Source: Erwinia sp. E_sp_B01_1
Lineage (GTDB): Bacteria > Pseudomonadota > Gammaproteobacteria > Enterobacterales > Enterobacteriaceae
DNA: 64,000 bases
Direction: 5' to 3'
Assembly: GCF_036865545.1 (NCBI RefSeq)
Contig: NZ_CP142208.1
Location: 496,001 to 560,000, forward strand
The position numbers and the translations under genes are program-made. This document shows positions 41,650-52,205 of this stretch, piece by piece. Under the pieces are notes generated by a model. That model was not told the origin of the DNA. It made no database searches and saw nothing but the letters and a program-made list of their open reading frames with translations. Within the stretch, counting starts at the first letter, position 1, and every line of letters begins with the position of its first letter.

Positions 41650-42390
41650 ATGTTAGACAAAATTTGCCAGCTGGCCCGGGAAGCAGGCGATGCAATCATG
41701 ATGGTGTATAACGGACAGGCACCGCTTGATGTCTCACAAAAGTCCGATGACTCGCCAGTTACGGCGGCCGATATTGCGGCACATAAAGTTATTGTTCAGG
41801 GGCTGTCTGAGCTTTCCCCTGATATTCCCGTACTCTCAGAAGAAGATCCTCCAGGCTGGGATGTGCGTCAACACTGGCAGCGTTACTGGCTGGTAGACCC
41901 GCTTGATGGCACCAAAGAGTTTATTAAACGCAACGGCGAGTTCACCGTGAATATCGCGCTGATTGAGAACGGTAAACCCGTGCTGGGCGTGGTCTATGCT
42001 CCTGTGCTGGGCGTGATGTATTCCGCTGCAGCAGGTAAAGCATGGAAAGAGGAGGGCGGCCACAATGTGCAAATTCAGGTGCGTGAAGCGCATCCTCCGC
42101 TGGTGGTAGTCAGCCGCTCCCATTCTGATACCGAACTGGAGGATTATCTCAGCCAGTTGGGCGAGCATCAGACCACGGCTATCGGCTCTTCACTGAAATT
42201 TTGCCTGGTGGCAGAGGGCAAAGCCCAGCTTTATCCGCGTTTCGGGCCTACCAATATCTGGGATACCGGCGCCGGCCATGCCGTAGCCATTGCCGCAGGC
42301 GCGCATGTTCACGACTGGCAGGGCAAAACGCTGAGCTATACGCCTCGCGAATCCTTCCTTAATCCGGGTTTCCGCGTCTCGATCTTTTAA
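41650..42390 (+). CDS. cysQ: 3'(2'),5'-bisphosphate nucleotidase CysQ
   Basis: A 246-residue inositol-monophosphatase-fold enzyme that hydrolyses PAP to AMP in sulfate assimilation. The metal-site motifs SEED and DPLDGTKEF and the C-terminal [10 protein letters not shown] are present. The ATG at 41650 with GGTGG upstream gives the E. coli length; a longer in-frame start adds 38 unrelated residues. Confidence 0.97.
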   Translation: MLDKICQLAREAGDAIMMVYNGQAPLDVSQKSDDSPVTAADIAAHKVIVQGLSELSPDIPVLSEEDPPGWDVRQHWQRYWLVDPLDGTKEFIKRNGEFTVNIALIENGKPVLGVVYAPVLGVMYSAAAGKAWKEEGGHNVQIQVREAHPPLVVVSRSHSDTELEDYLSQLGEHQTTAIGSSLKFCLVAEGKAQLYPRFGPTNIWDTGAGHAVAIAAGAHVHDWQGKTLSYTPRESFLNPGFRVSIF

Positions 42391-42430
42391 TTCACCGAAT
42401 TACAGCCACAGGGAGGTGGCTGAGCGGGCT

Positions 42431-42991
42431 TCAGGCGCTCAGTAGCCGGTGAATCAGCATCACGACCTGCTTCACCTCCTCACGGGTCAGTGCGCCATCT
42501 TTGGCGAAACAGACCCTGCCCTGTTTATCCAGTACCACGATCGCCGAGCCAGCATCTTCTAACTGCCAGGCTTTCTTTGCCACACCCTCACTGTCCACGA
42601 TAAATTGCGACCAGGGATATTGCTTCTTGTTGCTCTCAATACTGCTGCGCACAAACATCCCGGTACCGGGAATGGCATCATCGGTATTGACGAGGGTGGT
42701 GGTCTGATAACGGTCGTGGGGGAATTTAGCCGCCTTAATGGCTTCAATCAACGCCGCATTCTTCTCTTTCGAGGCAGAGCGCCCGGCAATATGCTGAATC
42801 ACCCGCACCTTGCCAGGCAACTTCGCGCTGTTCCAGTTCTGATAGCTGAACTCCTGCTGTTCTAAAATCAGCTCCCCCTTATCTGTTATGCCAACCGCTG
42901 GCACCCGCTGACCCTGGACGAAGCCGTGCGCGCTGACGTTCAGGGAGAAGATCAGGGTGACCAGAACAAAAAAACAGCGAAGGGTAGTCAT
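42431..42991 (-). CDS. ytfJ: YtfJ family periplasmic protein
   Basis: A 186-residue protein with a signal peptide (to SAHG, about 22) and a thioredoxin-like fold related to YtfJ. A thioredoxin CxxC motif is not present; the only cysteine in the mature part is in GRVCFAKDG. Function is unknown in E. coli. It is divergent from ytfK. Confidence 0.9.
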   Translation of the reverse strand: MTTLRCFFVLVTLIFSLNVSAHGFVQGQRVPAVGITDKGELILEQQEFSYQNWNSAKLPGKVRVIQHIAGRSASKEKNAALIEAIKAAKFPHDRYQTTTLVNTDDAIPGTGMFVRSSIESNKKQYPWSQFIVDSEGVAKKAWQLEDAGSAIVVLDKQGRVCFAKDGALTREEVKQVVMLIHRLLSA

Positions 42992-43305
42992 GGGGATGCC
43001 TTTTTAATGTGATCCGACCAGTTAGTCATGTTCCTGCAATATTAGGCGCAGAGAATGCGCCTGTCGCTTTGAGATAACATTTTTGCAACAGCGTACACAA
43101 ATCTCTTTCAATTGAAGGTTTATACTGTTCCGACATTACCTGATGACAGAGACCACTGTCATGATGTGTAAAAACAGTAAAAAAATTCAATTTTAGGACT
43201 TCAGGAAGGCGATGTTGGTCTATAGTGAATCCACTTTGCGCTGCAAGGATTCGTACCGAACTTGGACACGACGCAGCGCACATCTTTTTCAGGAGTAAGA
43301 ACTAC
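42992..43305. other. 314-base divergent intergenic region ytfJ-ytfK
   Basis: No gene is seen. It contains a perfect inverted repeat ATGACAG-N6-CTGTCAT at 43143-43162 and TATAGT near 43217 as a possible ytfK -10. CTGTCAT is the half-site of Pho boxes, and E. coli ytfK is a Pho regulon member, but the arms here are inverted, not direct. Confidence 0.5.
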
Positions 43306-43512
43306 ATGAAAATCTTTCAGCGATATAATCCGCTGCAGGTAGCCAAATACGTGAAAACCCTGTTTCGCGGCAGGATTTACATTAAAGACGTAGGCGCATT
43401 TGAATTTGATAAAGGGAAGATTTTGATCCCACGCATCAAAGATAAACAACATTATAGCGTGATGTCAGAAGTGAACCGCCAGGTGTTACGATTACAGACC
43501 GAGTTCAACTAA
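43306..43512 (+). CDS. ytfK: YtfK, stringent-response modulator of SpoT
   Basis: A 68-residue DUF1107 protein nearly identical to E. coli YtfK, which binds SpoT and favours (p)ppGpp accumulation during phosphate and fatty-acid starvation. AGGAG before the ATG at 43306 fixes the start. A bidirectional terminator follows. Confidence 0.96.
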   Translation: MKIFQRYNPLQVAKYVKTLFRGRIYIKDVGAFEFDKGKILIPRIKDKQHYSVMSEVNRQVLRLQTEFN

Positions 43513-43517
43513 AAAAT

Positions 43518-43543
43518 AAGGCGCGAATATTCGCGCCTTTTTG
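43518..43543. terminator. Bidirectional terminator ytfK/paeA
   Basis: AAGGCGCGAA/TTCGCGCCTT stem with A-run and T-run flanks between the convergent ytfK and paeA genes. Confidence 0.9.
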
Positions 43544-43558
43544 CTATCCCTTCCGCCG

Positions 43559-44884
43559 TTACTCTTCAGCCATTTTCGCTAACACCGCAGCAGCAGTCGG
43601 GCGGGCATCAATTCGCGTCACCAGTAGCTGATCGATGCGATAGCTGTCGATATCCACCACTTCAAACTTATAGCCGTGGAATTTCACGAAATCGGTGCGT
43701 TTCGGGATCTTACGCAGCATGAACATCATAAAGCCGCCGATCGTTTCGTAATTCCCCGACTGTGGGAACTCATCAATATCCAGTACCCGCATCACATCAT
43801 CAACAGGCGTGCCGCCTTCCACCAGCCAGGAATTCTCGTCACGGGCGACAATCTGCTCTTCCATCCCCTGGCCGACCAGATCGCCCATCAGGGTGGTCAT
43901 CACATCGTTCAGGGTGATAATCCCCACTACCAGCGCGTACTCATTCATGATCACCGCAAAATCTTCCCCTGCGGTTTTAAAACTTTCCAGCGCTTCTGAC
44001 AGCGTCAGGGTATCCGGCACTATCAGCGCTGAGCGGATCTGTACGCCGCTGTTCAGCGCCATACTCTGATTCCCCAGCACCCTTAACAGCAGCTCTTTGG
44101 AGTCGACATAGCCGACAATGTGATCGATATCATCGTTACACACCAGGAATTTGGAGTGCGGGTGATTGGCGATTTTTTCTTTCAGGCTGGCTTCATCTTC
44201 ATTCAGATTGAACCACACCACGTTCTCGCGGGAGGTCATAGAAGAGGGCACGGTACGTGACTCAAGCTCAAACACGTTCTCTATCAACTCGTGTTCCTGC
44301 TTGCGCAGCACTCCGGCCAGCGCACCAGCTTCCACCACTGCGTAAATATCGTCAGAGGTAATATCGTCTTTGCGGACCAGCGGGATCTTAAAGAGGCGGA
44401 AAATAATATTAGCCCCACCGTTAAAGAACCACACCAGAGGACGGAAGATAAACAGACACATCCGCATCGGGTTGATGATCTTCAGGGCTATCACTTCCGG
44501 GGCGATCATGCCCAGGCGTTTTGGGAAAAGATCGGCGAAGAGAATAAACAGGCTGGTAACCAGGGTAAATGAGCAGATAAAGCTCAATTTTTCTGCCAGA
44601 ACCGGATCGGTAAAACGTTCAAAAAGGGCCTGAAAAGCGGGTGAAAACGCAGCGTCCCCCACAATACCGCCAAGGATCGCCACGGCGTTCAGGCCGATCT
44701 GTACCACGGTAAAGAACATGCCGGGCGTTTCCTGCATCTTCAGAACCCGCTGAGCCTTGATATGGCCCTTGTCTGCCAGCAGCTTCAGCTTGATTTTGCG
44801 CGCTGCGGCGAGCGAGATTTCTGACAGTGAGAAAAACGAACTGATGGCAATCAGCAGAAAGATGACAAGCAAGCTGTCTAACAT
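43559..44884 (-). CDS. paeA: PaeA (YtfL), polyamine export protein, CNNM/CorC family
   Basis: A 441-residue membrane protein with an N-terminal DUF21/CNNM domain (about four helices, 1-165), two CBS domains (about 210-335) and a C-terminal CorC/HlyC domain. In Salmonella and E. coli YtfL/PaeA exports cadaverine and putrescine. The start MLDSLLVIFLLIAISSFFSL lies at 44884. msrA, which follows ytfL before tamA in E. coli, is absent. Confidence 0.93.
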   Translation of the reverse strand: MLDSLLVIFLLIAISSFFSLSEISLAAARKIKLKLLADKGHIKAQRVLKMQETPGMFFTVVQIGLNAVAILGGIVGDAAFSPAFQALFERFTDPVLAEKLSFICSFTLVTSLFILFADLFPKRLGMIAPEVIALKIINPMRMCLFIFRPLVWFFNGGANIIFRLFKIPLVRKDDITSDDIYAVVEAGALAGVLRKQEHELIENVFELESRTVPSSMTSRENVVWFNLNEDEASLKEKIANHPHSKFLVCNDDIDHIVGYVDSKELLLRVLGNQSMALNSGVQIRSALIVPDTLTLSEALESFKTAGEDFAVIMNEYALVVGIITLNDVMTTLMGDLVGQGMEEQIVARDENSWLVEGGTPVDDVMRVLDIDEFPQSGNYETIGGFMMFMLRKIPKRTDFVKFHGYKFEVVDIDSYRIDQLLVTRIDARPTAAAVLAKMAEE

Positions 44885-45396
44885 AAAACATCCATAAAAT
44901 GGCTCGGTTCTGTGGTCACGCTAACAGCGTCTGTAACCGGCCTTGGGTTGATAACTTGTCATTTTTGGCCTGGGCAGCGCATGAGGATCTGCGGGCATCC
45001 TGTACCCTGAGAAGACGCTCGGCTATCCGTGCCAAAAATGTCTGCACCTGTTCGGCAAGGTCGCCGGGGCAGAAATCAGTCAACAGGCCGGATGGCGGCC
45101 TGTGCTGAGGATTATAGCTGTGGAGACCAATGCTTACAATTGCGGCGATCGGCAGGATGAGATTAATCCGAGTCTGCCTGCTTATTAACGCCGCAGGTAA
45201 CATTCGATCACGATCCTGTGTTGTAACGTGTCGATACTTTGCACACAATATGTCAAAAAATTTGGGTTTGCGTGGAAATAGAGGTCCATAAGCGGCAAAA
45301 GCTTGCCATGCTTACAGGATCCCAAACCAGTGGATGAAATCAAGAAGACGTTGTGCCCAGCTGGAATCAGGGCCGGCAACATAATCAGGAGTGAGC
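44885..45396. other. 512-base intergenic region paeA-tamA
   Basis: E. coli has msrA in this divergent interval; no MsrA sequence (for example GCFWG) appears in any frame. Short frames on both strands at 44899-45248 overlap each other and look random. The region should contain the tamA and paeA promoters. Confidence 0.55.
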
Positions 45397-47136
45397 GTGC
45401 CACGAATTCATGTTTATTGCATGTTAGGGCTTTTAGCTGCTGCACCGGCTGCCCAGGCGGCAACAGTGCGATTACAGGTCACAGGGTTATCCGGGGATTT
45501 ACAAAAAAACGTGCGTGCACGCCTTTCTACCATCTCGTCCGATGAAATCTCGGCTGATGGTCGTTTTCGCGCGCGCGTCAGTGATGCCGTTAAAGAGGGG
45601 CTGAAAGCCTTAGGCTATTACGAACCGACCATTGAATTCGATCTTCAGCCTCCTCCTGCTGGCGGTAAAAGACCGCTGCTGATCGCGAAAGTGACGGCGG
45701 GTGAGCCGGTGAAACTGGCTGGCGAAACGGTGATCATTCGCGGCGAAGCCCGCACGGATAAGGATTATCAGGCGCTGGTCAAAGCAGGCAAAACCCATAT
45801 CGGCGGCATACTGAACCACAGCGACTACGACGGCTTTAAAAGCTCCCTGGGCAACCTTGCGCTGCGCAAAGGCTACTTTGACGGGGACTATGCCAAAAGT
45901 CAGCTGGGCGTTTCTGTAGAGCGCCGTGAAGCCTTCTGGGATATAGATTACGACAGTGGCCAGCGCTACCGCTTTGGCGATGTCAGCTTTGAAGGCTCGC
46001 AAATTCGTGAAGAGTATCTGCAAAATCTGGTGCCCTTTAAAAAAGGCGATTATTACAGTTCACGCGATCTGGCTGAACTGAACCGCCGCCTCTCAGCCAC
46101 CGGATGGTTTAACTCCGTGGTAGTGGCACCAGAGTTTGATAAATCCCGTAAAAACAAAATTCTGCCCCTGCACGGCGTGGTCAGTCCCCGCACCGAGAAC
46201 ACCATTGAAACGGGTGTGGGCTACTCTACGGATGTCGGGCCGCGCGTAAAAGCGACCTGGAAAAAACCCTGGGTTAACAGCTACGGCCACAGCCTGACGA
46301 CCAGTGCTTACATCTCGGCGCCGGAGCAACAGCTGAACTTCAGCTATAAAATCCCACTGCTGAAAAATCCTGTTGAGCAGTATTACCTGCTGCAGGGTGG
46401 TCTGAAACGTACCGATCTCAATGATACCAAAGCGGATTCTTCAACGCTTGCGGCCTCCCGCTACTGGGAATCTTCAACCGGCTGGCAGCGCGCCATCAAC
46501 CTGCGCTGGAGCCTCGATCACTTTACGCAGGGTAACGTCACCAATACCACCATGCTGCTTTACCCTGGCGTCAGCATAAACCGCACCCGTTCGCGCGGCG
46601 GCCTGATGCCGACCTGGGGCGATTCTCAGCGCTATTCTCTGGATGTTTCCGACACGACCTGGGGCTCCGATATCGACTTTGCGGTGGTTCAGGCTCAGAA
46701 CGTCTGGATCCGGACCCTGGCGGATAAACACCGCTTTGTAGTGCGCGGTAACCTGGGCTGGATTGAAACCAATGACTTTGACAAAGTGCCGCCTGATTTG
46801 CGTTTCTTCGCCGGTGGCGATCGCAGCATCCGTGGCTACAAATACAAAGGCATTTCGCCTCGCGATGACGACGGCAAGCTGACCGGGGCCTCCAAGCTGG
46901 CCACCGGCTCGCTGGAGTATCAGTACAACGTCACCGGTAAATGGTGGGGGGCGGTCTTTATCGATTCCGGTGAAGCCGTGAACGATATCAAGCAGGATAA
47001 CTTCAAAACCGGTGCCGGTTTTGGCGTGCGCTGGCAGTCACCGGTGGGGCCGATCAAACTGGATATAGCCCGCCCGGTGGGTGATGACGAAGATCGAGAC
47101 ATACAGTTTTATATCGGACTGGGGCCTGAACTATGA
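45397..47136 (+). CDS. tamA: Translocation and assembly module protein TamA
   Basis: A 579-residue Omp85-family outer-membrane protein. A signal peptide (to AQAA, about 24) precedes three POTRA domains and a 16-strand barrel containing the conserved [14 protein letters not shown] loop. It ends FYIGLGPEL. The GTG at 45397 was chosen because AGGAG lies 5 bases upstream; an upstream GTG overlaps that site. It overlaps tamB by 4 bases. Confidence 0.96.
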   Translation: MPRIHVYCMLGLLAAAPAAQAATVRLQVTGLSGDLQKNVRARLSTISSDEISADGRFRARVSDAVKEGLKALGYYEPTIEFDLQPPPAGGKRPLLIAKVTAGEPVKLAGETVIIRGEARTDKDYQALVKAGKTHIGGILNHSDYDGFKSSLGNLALRKGYFDGDYAKSQLGVSVERREAFWDIDYDSGQRYRFGDVSFEGSQIREEYLQNLVPFKKGDYYSSRDLAELNRRLSATGWFNSVVVAPEFDKSRKNKILPLHGVVSPRTENTIETGVGYSTDVGPRVKATWKKPWVNSYGHSLTTSAYISAPEQQLNFSYKIPLLKNPVEQYYLLQGGLKRTDLNDTKADSSTLAASRYWESSTGWQRAINLRWSLDHFTQGNVTNTTMLLYPGVSINRTRSRGGLMPTWGDSQRYSLDVSDTTWGSDIDFAVVQAQNVWIRTLADKHRFVVRGNLGWIETNDFDKVPPDLRFFAGGDRSIRGYKYKGISPRDDDGKLTGASKLATGSLEYQYNVTGKWWGAVFIDSGEAVNDIKQDNFKTGAGFGVRWQSPVGPIKLDIARPVGDDEDRDIQFYIGLGPEL

Positions 47137-50100
47137 GTCGCTGGAAAAAGGTCCTTATTGGCATCCTGATTTTCCTGTTGGTGCTGCTGGGCGGTATCGC
47201 ATTTTTAACAGGTACCACTACCGGGTTACACCTGCTGCTGAATGGCGCATCGCGCTGGGTTCCGGGGCTGGAAATCAAGCAGGTTGATGGCGGCTGGCGC
47301 AACCTCACGCTGAAAGGCGTGCAGTATGAAATGCCCGGCGTCTCGGTCAATGCCGGGGAGTTCCATCTTGCCTTACAGCTGGGCTGCCTGAAAAACAGCG
47401 CTTTCTGCGTCAACGACCTCTCACTGAAAGATGTGAATGTGGTGGTGGACAGTAAAAAGATGGCGCCTGCCGCGCCTGCCCCGGTTGAAGAGGAATCTTC
47501 AACCGGCGATCTCAGCACGCCTTACCCCATCACCCTTCGCCAGCTTGCGCTGCACAATATCACCGTAAAAGTTGACGACACGGCGATCTCCCTGGCGGAT
47601 TTCACCTCCGGGATTAGCTGGAAAGAGCGCGCGCTGACGCTGAATCCGACCCATATTCAGGGGCTGCTGATTGCGCTGCCGAAAGCGGCAAAAGTGGTGG
47701 ATGAGCAGGTGGTTCAGCCTAAAGTAGAGCAGCCGAAAGTTGCCGAACCTCCGTTGGGCGAAACGCTGAAGGCGATGTTTGCCAAACCGCTGCTGCCCGA
47801 TCTGCCCGATTTCAATATGCCGCTGGATGTGGATGTTCAACAGATCCTCGGTGAGCAACTGCGCATTACGGGCGATACCGATATCGCCATCACGCGCCTG
47901 CTGGTGAAAGCGAAAACCCATGACAAGCTTCTGCATCTGGAAACGCTGGATGTGGACTCGCCGCAGGGGCAGCTCAATGCTCAGGGGCAGGCCACGCTGA
48001 CCGGTAGCTGGCCGGTTGATTTCACGCTGAACAGCGCGCTGAATATCGCTCCGATCAAGGGCGAGAAGATCAGGATGAAAGTGGATGGAGGCCTGCGCGA
48101 GCAGCTTAACCTGGGGCTGAATCTCTCTGGTCCGGTGCGTGTGCAGTTGGATGCAAACACCCGACTGGCAGAGGCAGGCCTGCCGCTGTCGATGAATGTA
48201 GAAAGCCCGCAACTGCGCTGGCCGCTGACCGGTGATATTCAGTATCAGGCGGATAATCTGAACTTCAGCTTCAAGGGCAAGGCGACGGATTATGTGATGT
48301 CGCTGAAAGCCGGGCTGAAAGGGCAGGGTATCCCGCCCGCCACGCTGTCGCTGGACGGTAAAGGCAACGTTGAGCAATTCTCACTGGATAAGCTCCGGCT
48401 GGCGGCGCTTGAGGGGAATACTGACCTGACGGCGCTGGTGGACTGGAGCAAAGCCATCAGCTGGCGCAGCGAGCTGACGCTGTCCGGCATCAATACCGCG
48501 AAGCAGTTCCCGGACTGGCCAGCGAAGCTGGAAGGTAAAATCACCACACGCGGTAGCCTGTATGGCGGTAGCTGGCAGATGCGGGTACCGGAGCTGAAAC
48601 TTCGTGGCAACGTGAAGCAGAATGCCGTCACCGCCGACGGTTCGCTCTATGGTAACAGCTACAATCAGTGGGATATCCCTGGTATGAAACTGGTGCTGGG
48701 CCGCAACAACATCAACCTGAAAGGATCGCTGGGCGACAAGCTCAACCTGGATGCTGATATTGATGCCCAGCATCTGGACAATGCTCTGCCGGGCCTGGGT
48801 GGCGTGGCAAAAGGCACCCTTAAAGCACGGGGCGATTTGAAAACGCCACAGCTACTGGCCGATCTTACCGCGACCGGGCTTCGCTGGCAGGCGCTGAGCA
48901 TTGCCCGTCTGGTGCTGAAAGGGGATGTCAGCTCCGGCGAGCAGATTCAGGGCAAGCTGGCCCTGCGTGTGGATCAGTTAAAACAGGATGCCCTGGCGAT
49001 TTCCCAACTGACGCTGGATGCCAGCGGCAGTGAGAAACAGCATCAGCTGAAGCTGGTGGTCACGGGTGAGCCCGTCTCTGGCCAGCTTGCGTTGAACGGC
49101 AGCTTTGATCGTGCAGAACAGCGCTGGAAAGGCTCGCTGAACAATACCCGCTTCGACACGCCAGTTGGCGAATGGCGGCTGACCCGGGCGATAGCGTTGG
49201 ATTACCTCAACAGCAAGCAGACGGTCAGCATTGGGCCGCACTGCTGGCAGAACCCCAACGCTGAGCTTTGTGTTCCGCAAACTATTGAGGCTGGCCCGGC
49301 CGGTCATGCGAAAGTGGTGCTTAACCGCTTCGATTTAGCGATGGCTAAACCTTTCCTTGGCGACGCGACCAGACTCAGCGGCGTGTTTACTGGCGATGCC
49401 GATGTCAGCTGGACGGCAGACGGCGGTTTACCTCAGGGCCGTGTGGCGCTGAAGGGCAACGGCGTCAAAGTTGCGCAGGATGTGGACGGCAATACCTTGC
49501 CCGTGGCTTTTGATACGCTGAACCTCAATGCTGCGTTGCGTAATGGACGCGCTCAGCTGGACTGGCTGATTCGCATCGCCAATAACGGCCAGCTGGATGG
49601 CAGCGTGCAGATTGCCGATCCCGAGGGCAAACGCACGCTGTCGGGTAATGTGAATATTGCGCGGCTGTCGCTGGCGTTACTGAATCCGGCTTTGACGAAG
49701 GGTGAAAAGGTTGCCGGAATGCTTAATACCAGCCTGCGCCTGGGCGGCAGCCTGCAAAAACCGCAGGTCTTCGGTAATTTGGGTCTGACTGATGTCGACG
49801 TTGAAGGCAGCTTCATGCCGGTCGATCTCACGGCCGCCAGGCTGAATATGGTCTTTAACGGCATGAGTTCCACCCTGGACGGGCTTATCCAGACGTCTAA
49901 AGGGCAGCTTACGCTGAGCGGCGGAGCCGACTGGAGCGTGCTGGATGCCTGGCGTGCCCGGATCGCGGCGAAAGGCAATAAAATCCGCGTCACCGTGCCA
50001 CCTATGGTGCGTATGGACGTCTCTCCGGATCTGGTGTTTGAAGCCACGCCGCAGATGTTCAACCTGGACGGGCGCGTGGATATTCCCTGGGCGCGTATCA

Positions 50101-50906
50101 ACGTGCAGGAAGTGCCAGAGAGTGCCGTCGGCGTGTCGTCTGATGAAGTGTTGCTGGATAAAGACCTTAAGCCAATAGCACCAAAATCCACGGCTATCCC
50201 GATCAACAGCAATCTGATTATTCATGTTGGCGACGATGTGCGTCTCAGCGCCTTTGGTCTGAAAGCCAAACTCAACGGCGATCTGAAGCTGGTGCAGGAT
50301 AAGCGCGGTCTGGGCCTTAATGGCCAGATCAATATTCCGTCGGGCCGCTTCCATGCCTATGGTCAGGATCTGATCGTTCGCAAAGGCGAACTGCAATTTG
50401 CCGGGCCGCCGGACCAGCCTTATCTGAATATTGAGGCGATACGTAACCCGGAATCGACCGAAAATGACGTTACTGCCGGTGTTCGCGTTACCGGACTGGC
50501 CGATGAACCTAAAGCAGAAGTGTTCTCCGATCCGGCGATGTCGCAGCAGGAAGCCTTATCTTACCTGCTTCGCGGCCAGGGGCTGGACTCAAATGGCAGC
50601 GACAGCAGTGCAGTAACCTCTGCTTTAGTAGGATTGGGGCTTGCACAAAGTGGGCAGGTTGTGGGTAAAATCGGGGAGACCTTTGGCGTGAGTAACCTGG
50701 CCCTGGACACGGCTGGCGTCGGTGACAGTCAGCAGGTGCAGGTCAGTGGCTACGTTCTGCCAGGTCTACAGGTAAAATACGGTGTTGGCATATTTGATTC
50801 ACTGGCGACCTTAACCTTACGTTATCGCCTGATGCCCAAGCTCTATTTGGAAGCGGTGTCTGGTCTCGACCAGGCCCTGGATTTGCTCTATCAGTTTGAG
50901 TTCTAG
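47133..50906 (+). CDS. tamB: Translocation and assembly module protein TamB
   Basis: A 1257-residue AsmA-like bridge protein (E. coli 1259). It has an N-terminal inner-membrane anchor (about 7-28) and a long repetitive beta-rich body forming a hydrophobic groove. The C-terminal DUF490 domain ends LLYQFEF and docks with TamA. It works with TamA in autotransporter assembly and with YhdP and YdbH in phospholipid transport to the outer membrane. Its ATG overlaps the tamA stop (ATGA). Confidence 0.97.
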   Translation: MSRWKKVLIGILIFLLVLLGGIAFLTGTTTGLHLLLNGASRWVPGLEIKQVDGGWRNLTLKGVQYEMPGVSVNAGEFHLALQLGCLKNSAFCVNDLSLKDVNVVVDSKKMAPAAPAPVEEESSTGDLSTPYPITLRQLALHNITVKVDDTAISLADFTSGISWKERALTLNPTHIQGLLIALPKAAKVVDEQVVQPKVEQPKVAEPPLGETLKAMFAKPLLPDLPDFNMPLDVDVQQILGEQLRITGDTDIAITRLLVKAKTHDKLLHLETLDVDSPQGQLNAQGQATLTGSWPVDFTLNSALNIAPIKGEKIRMKVDGGLREQLNLGLNLSGPVRVQLDANTRLAEAGLPLSMNVESPQLRWPLTGDIQYQADNLNFSFKGKATDYVMSLKAGLKGQGIPPATLSLDGKGNVEQFSLDKLRLAALEGNTDLTALVDWSKAISWRSELTLSGINTAKQFPDWPAKLEGKITTRGSLYGGSWQMRVPELKLRGNVKQNAVTADGSLYGNSYNQWDIPGMKLVLGRNNINLKGSLGDKLNLDADIDAQHLDNALPGLGGVAKGTLKARGDLKTPQLLADLTATGLRWQALSIARLVLKGDVSSGEQIQGKLALRVDQLKQDALAISQLTLDASGSEKQHQLKLVVTGEPVSGQLALNGSFDRAEQRWKGSLNNTRFDTPVGEWRLTRAIALDYLNSKQTVSIGPHCWQNPNAELCVPQTIEAGPAGHAKVVLNRFDLAMAKPFLGDATRLSGVFTGDADVSWTADGGLPQGRVALKGNGVKVAQDVDGNTLPVAFDTLNLNAALRNGRAQLDWLIRIANNGQLDGSVQIADPEGKRTLSGNVNIARLSLALLNPALTKGEKVAGMLNTSLRLGGSLQKPQVFGNLGLTDVDVEGSFMPVDLTAARLNMVFNGMSSTLDGLIQTSKGQLTLSGGADWSVLDAWRARIAAKGNKIRVTVPPMVRMDVSPDLVFEATPQMFNLDGRVDIPWARINVQEVPESAVGVSSDEVLLDKDLKPIAPKSTAIPINSNLIIHVGDDVRLSAFGLKAKLNGDLKLVQDKRGLGLNGQINIPSGRFHAYGQDLIVRKGELQFAGPPDQPYLNIEAIRNPESTENDVTAGVRVTGLADEPKAEVFSDPAMSQQEALSYLLRGQGLDSNGSDSSAVTSALVGLGLAQSGQVVGKIGETFGVSNLALDTAGVGDSQQVQVSGYVLPGLQVKYGVGIFDSLATLTLRYRLMPKLYLEAVSGLDQALDLLYQFEF

Positions 50907-50908
50907 TA

Positions 50909-51262
50909 ATGCGAATAATTGTCTATGGCACCTTAAGACGTAAGCAAGGCAACAGTCATTGGATGACCAACGGGCAGTGGCTGGGCGATCATCTGATCGA
51001 CGGTTATGAGCTTTACAGTTTGGGCCTTTACCCCGGCGTGATCGCGGGTAACGGGCAGGTGTTTTGTGAAGTTTACCGCATTGATGCTTCCACTCTGGGG
51101 GAGCTTGATGCGCTCAGAACGAAAGGTGGGGAATATAAACGTCAGCTGATGCAAACGCCTTACGGCAGCGCATGGCTTTACGTTTATCAGCGTTCGGTAG
51201 AGGGAAAAACGCGGATCGTCAGCGGCGACTGGCTGCAGCGGAATGTAACCGAACCCACCTGA
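50909..51262 (+). CDS. ytfP: Gamma-glutamylcyclotransferase-fold protein YtfP
   Basis: A 117-residue protein of the GGCT/AIG2-like fold, starting IVYGTLRRKQGNSHW with the typical YGTLR loop. Function in E. coli is unknown. It starts 2 bases after tamB and ends the tamA-tamB-ytfP operon. Confidence 0.94.
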   Translation: MRIIVYGTLRRKQGNSHWMTNGQWLGDHLIDGYELYSLGLYPGVIAGNGQVFCEVYRIDASTLGELDALRTKGGEYKRQLMQTPYGSAWLYVYQRSVEGKTRIVSGDWLQRNVTEPT

Positions 51263-51275
51263 AGTCTCTGCAAAT

Positions 51276-51307
51276 AAAAACACCGCTCAGTGAGCGGTGT
51301 TTTTTTA
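51276..51307. terminator. Bidirectional terminator ytfP/ppa
   Basis: AAAACACCGCTCA/TGAGCGGTGTTTT stem with flanking A- and T-runs between convergent ytfP and ppa. Confidence 0.94.
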
Positions 51308-51320
51308 TCCGTGCGGCGAC

Positions 51321-51851
51321 TTATTTCTTCGCAGCGCGTTCGAAAGAGGAGACGATTTCAGCTTTAGCCGCTTCAGCGTTGTCCCAGCCTTCCACTTTCA
51401 CCCATTTGCCTTTTTCCAGCGCTTTATACTGCTCGAAGAAGTGAGTGATCTGCGCACGCAGCAGTTCTGGCAGGTCGTTCACATCTTTGATGTGATCGTA
51501 CTCTTTGGTCAGTTTGCTGTGCGGAACGGCAACCAGTTTGGCATCTTCACCAGCTTCGTCGGTCATTTTCAGCACGCCAACCGGACGGCAACGAATGACT
51601 GAGCCTGCCTGCAGCGGATACGGGGTTGGGACCAGCACGTCTACCGGGTCACCGTCTAAAGACAAGGTGTGGTTGATGTAACCGTAGTTGCACGGATAGA
51701 ACATCGCGGTAGACATGAAGCGGTCAACAAACAGGGTGCCTGAATCTTTATCCACTTCATATTTGATTGGATCGGCATTGGCCGGAATCTCGATAACAAC
51801 GTAGATATCTTCTGGCAGGTCTTTACCCGCTGGAACCTGGTTCAAACTCAT
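51321..51851 (-). CDS. ppa: Inorganic pyrophosphatase
   Basis: A 176-residue family I Mg-dependent pyrophosphatase. The metal-binding aspartates are Asp66, 68 and 71 in [11 protein letters not shown]. It hydrolyses PPi and pulls biosynthetic reactions forward. The ATG at 51851 ([10 protein letters not shown]) has AAGGA upstream. Confidence 0.98.
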   Translation of the reverse strand: MSLNQVPAGKDLPEDIYVVIEIPANADPIKYEVDKDSGTLFVDRFMSTAMFYPCNYGYINHTLSLDGDPVDVLVPTPYPLQAGSVIRCRPVGVLKMTDEAGEDAKLVAVPHSKLTKEYDHIKDVNDLPELLRAQITHFFEQYKALEKGKWVKVEGWDNAEAAKAEIVSSFERAAKK

Positions 51852-51889
51852 GGTCAATTCCTTCAGTCAGTCTTAATCAAGTGACGCTC

Positions 51890-51895
51890 ATTATA
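51890..51895 (-). promoter_or_regulatory. ppa promoter -10 element
   Basis: TATAAT on the minus strand, 39 bases upstream of the ppa start. The -35 is not clear. Confidence 0.5.
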
Positions 51896-52124
51896 GCCAA
51901 CTGAATATGAAAGTATCCCCCCTTTTTAGCCTTTAGGAATGCTCCAGTGCCGGGCTGACGCTTTTTAGCCCACCACGCCAAAAACCGTGCAGGAAGCCGC
52001 TTTGCATTCTTCCTTCAGCGAGCAATTTGATCCTGTCTGACATCTGCCTGTGTGATAGCGAGACGCCTCGATTGATCTCAATCAACTTACTTCCAGTTAA
52101 CGCCTGCACGCAGGCGATCCGGGG

Positions 52125-52151
52125 TAAAGCTACGGGGCCACAGGTCGATAT
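52125..52151 (+). promoter_or_regulatory. Sigma-28 (FliA) promoter of chemoreceptor 1
   Basis: TAAAGCTA (52125-52132), 11 bases, GTCGATAT (52144-52151). Compared with TAAAGTTT-N11-GCCGATAA it matches 6 of 8 in each element with exact spacing, 54 bases before the ATG. Confidence 0.75.
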
Positions 52152-52205
52152 CCAGTTCACTACAGGCTTCATGGATATCAGCCTACTAAAAGGTCAGACA
52201 AAATT

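Larger units (their letters stand above)
51852..52205. other. 354-base divergent intergenic region ppa-chemoreceptor
   Basis: No gene is seen. It contains the ppa -10 (51890-51895) and the sigma-28-type promoter of the first chemoreceptor gene (52125-52151). Confidence 0.6.

Noticed and set aside
44899..45248. Overlapping frames on both strands in the paeA-tamA gap, considered as an msrA remnant
   Set aside because: No MsrA motif in any frame; the sequences look random.
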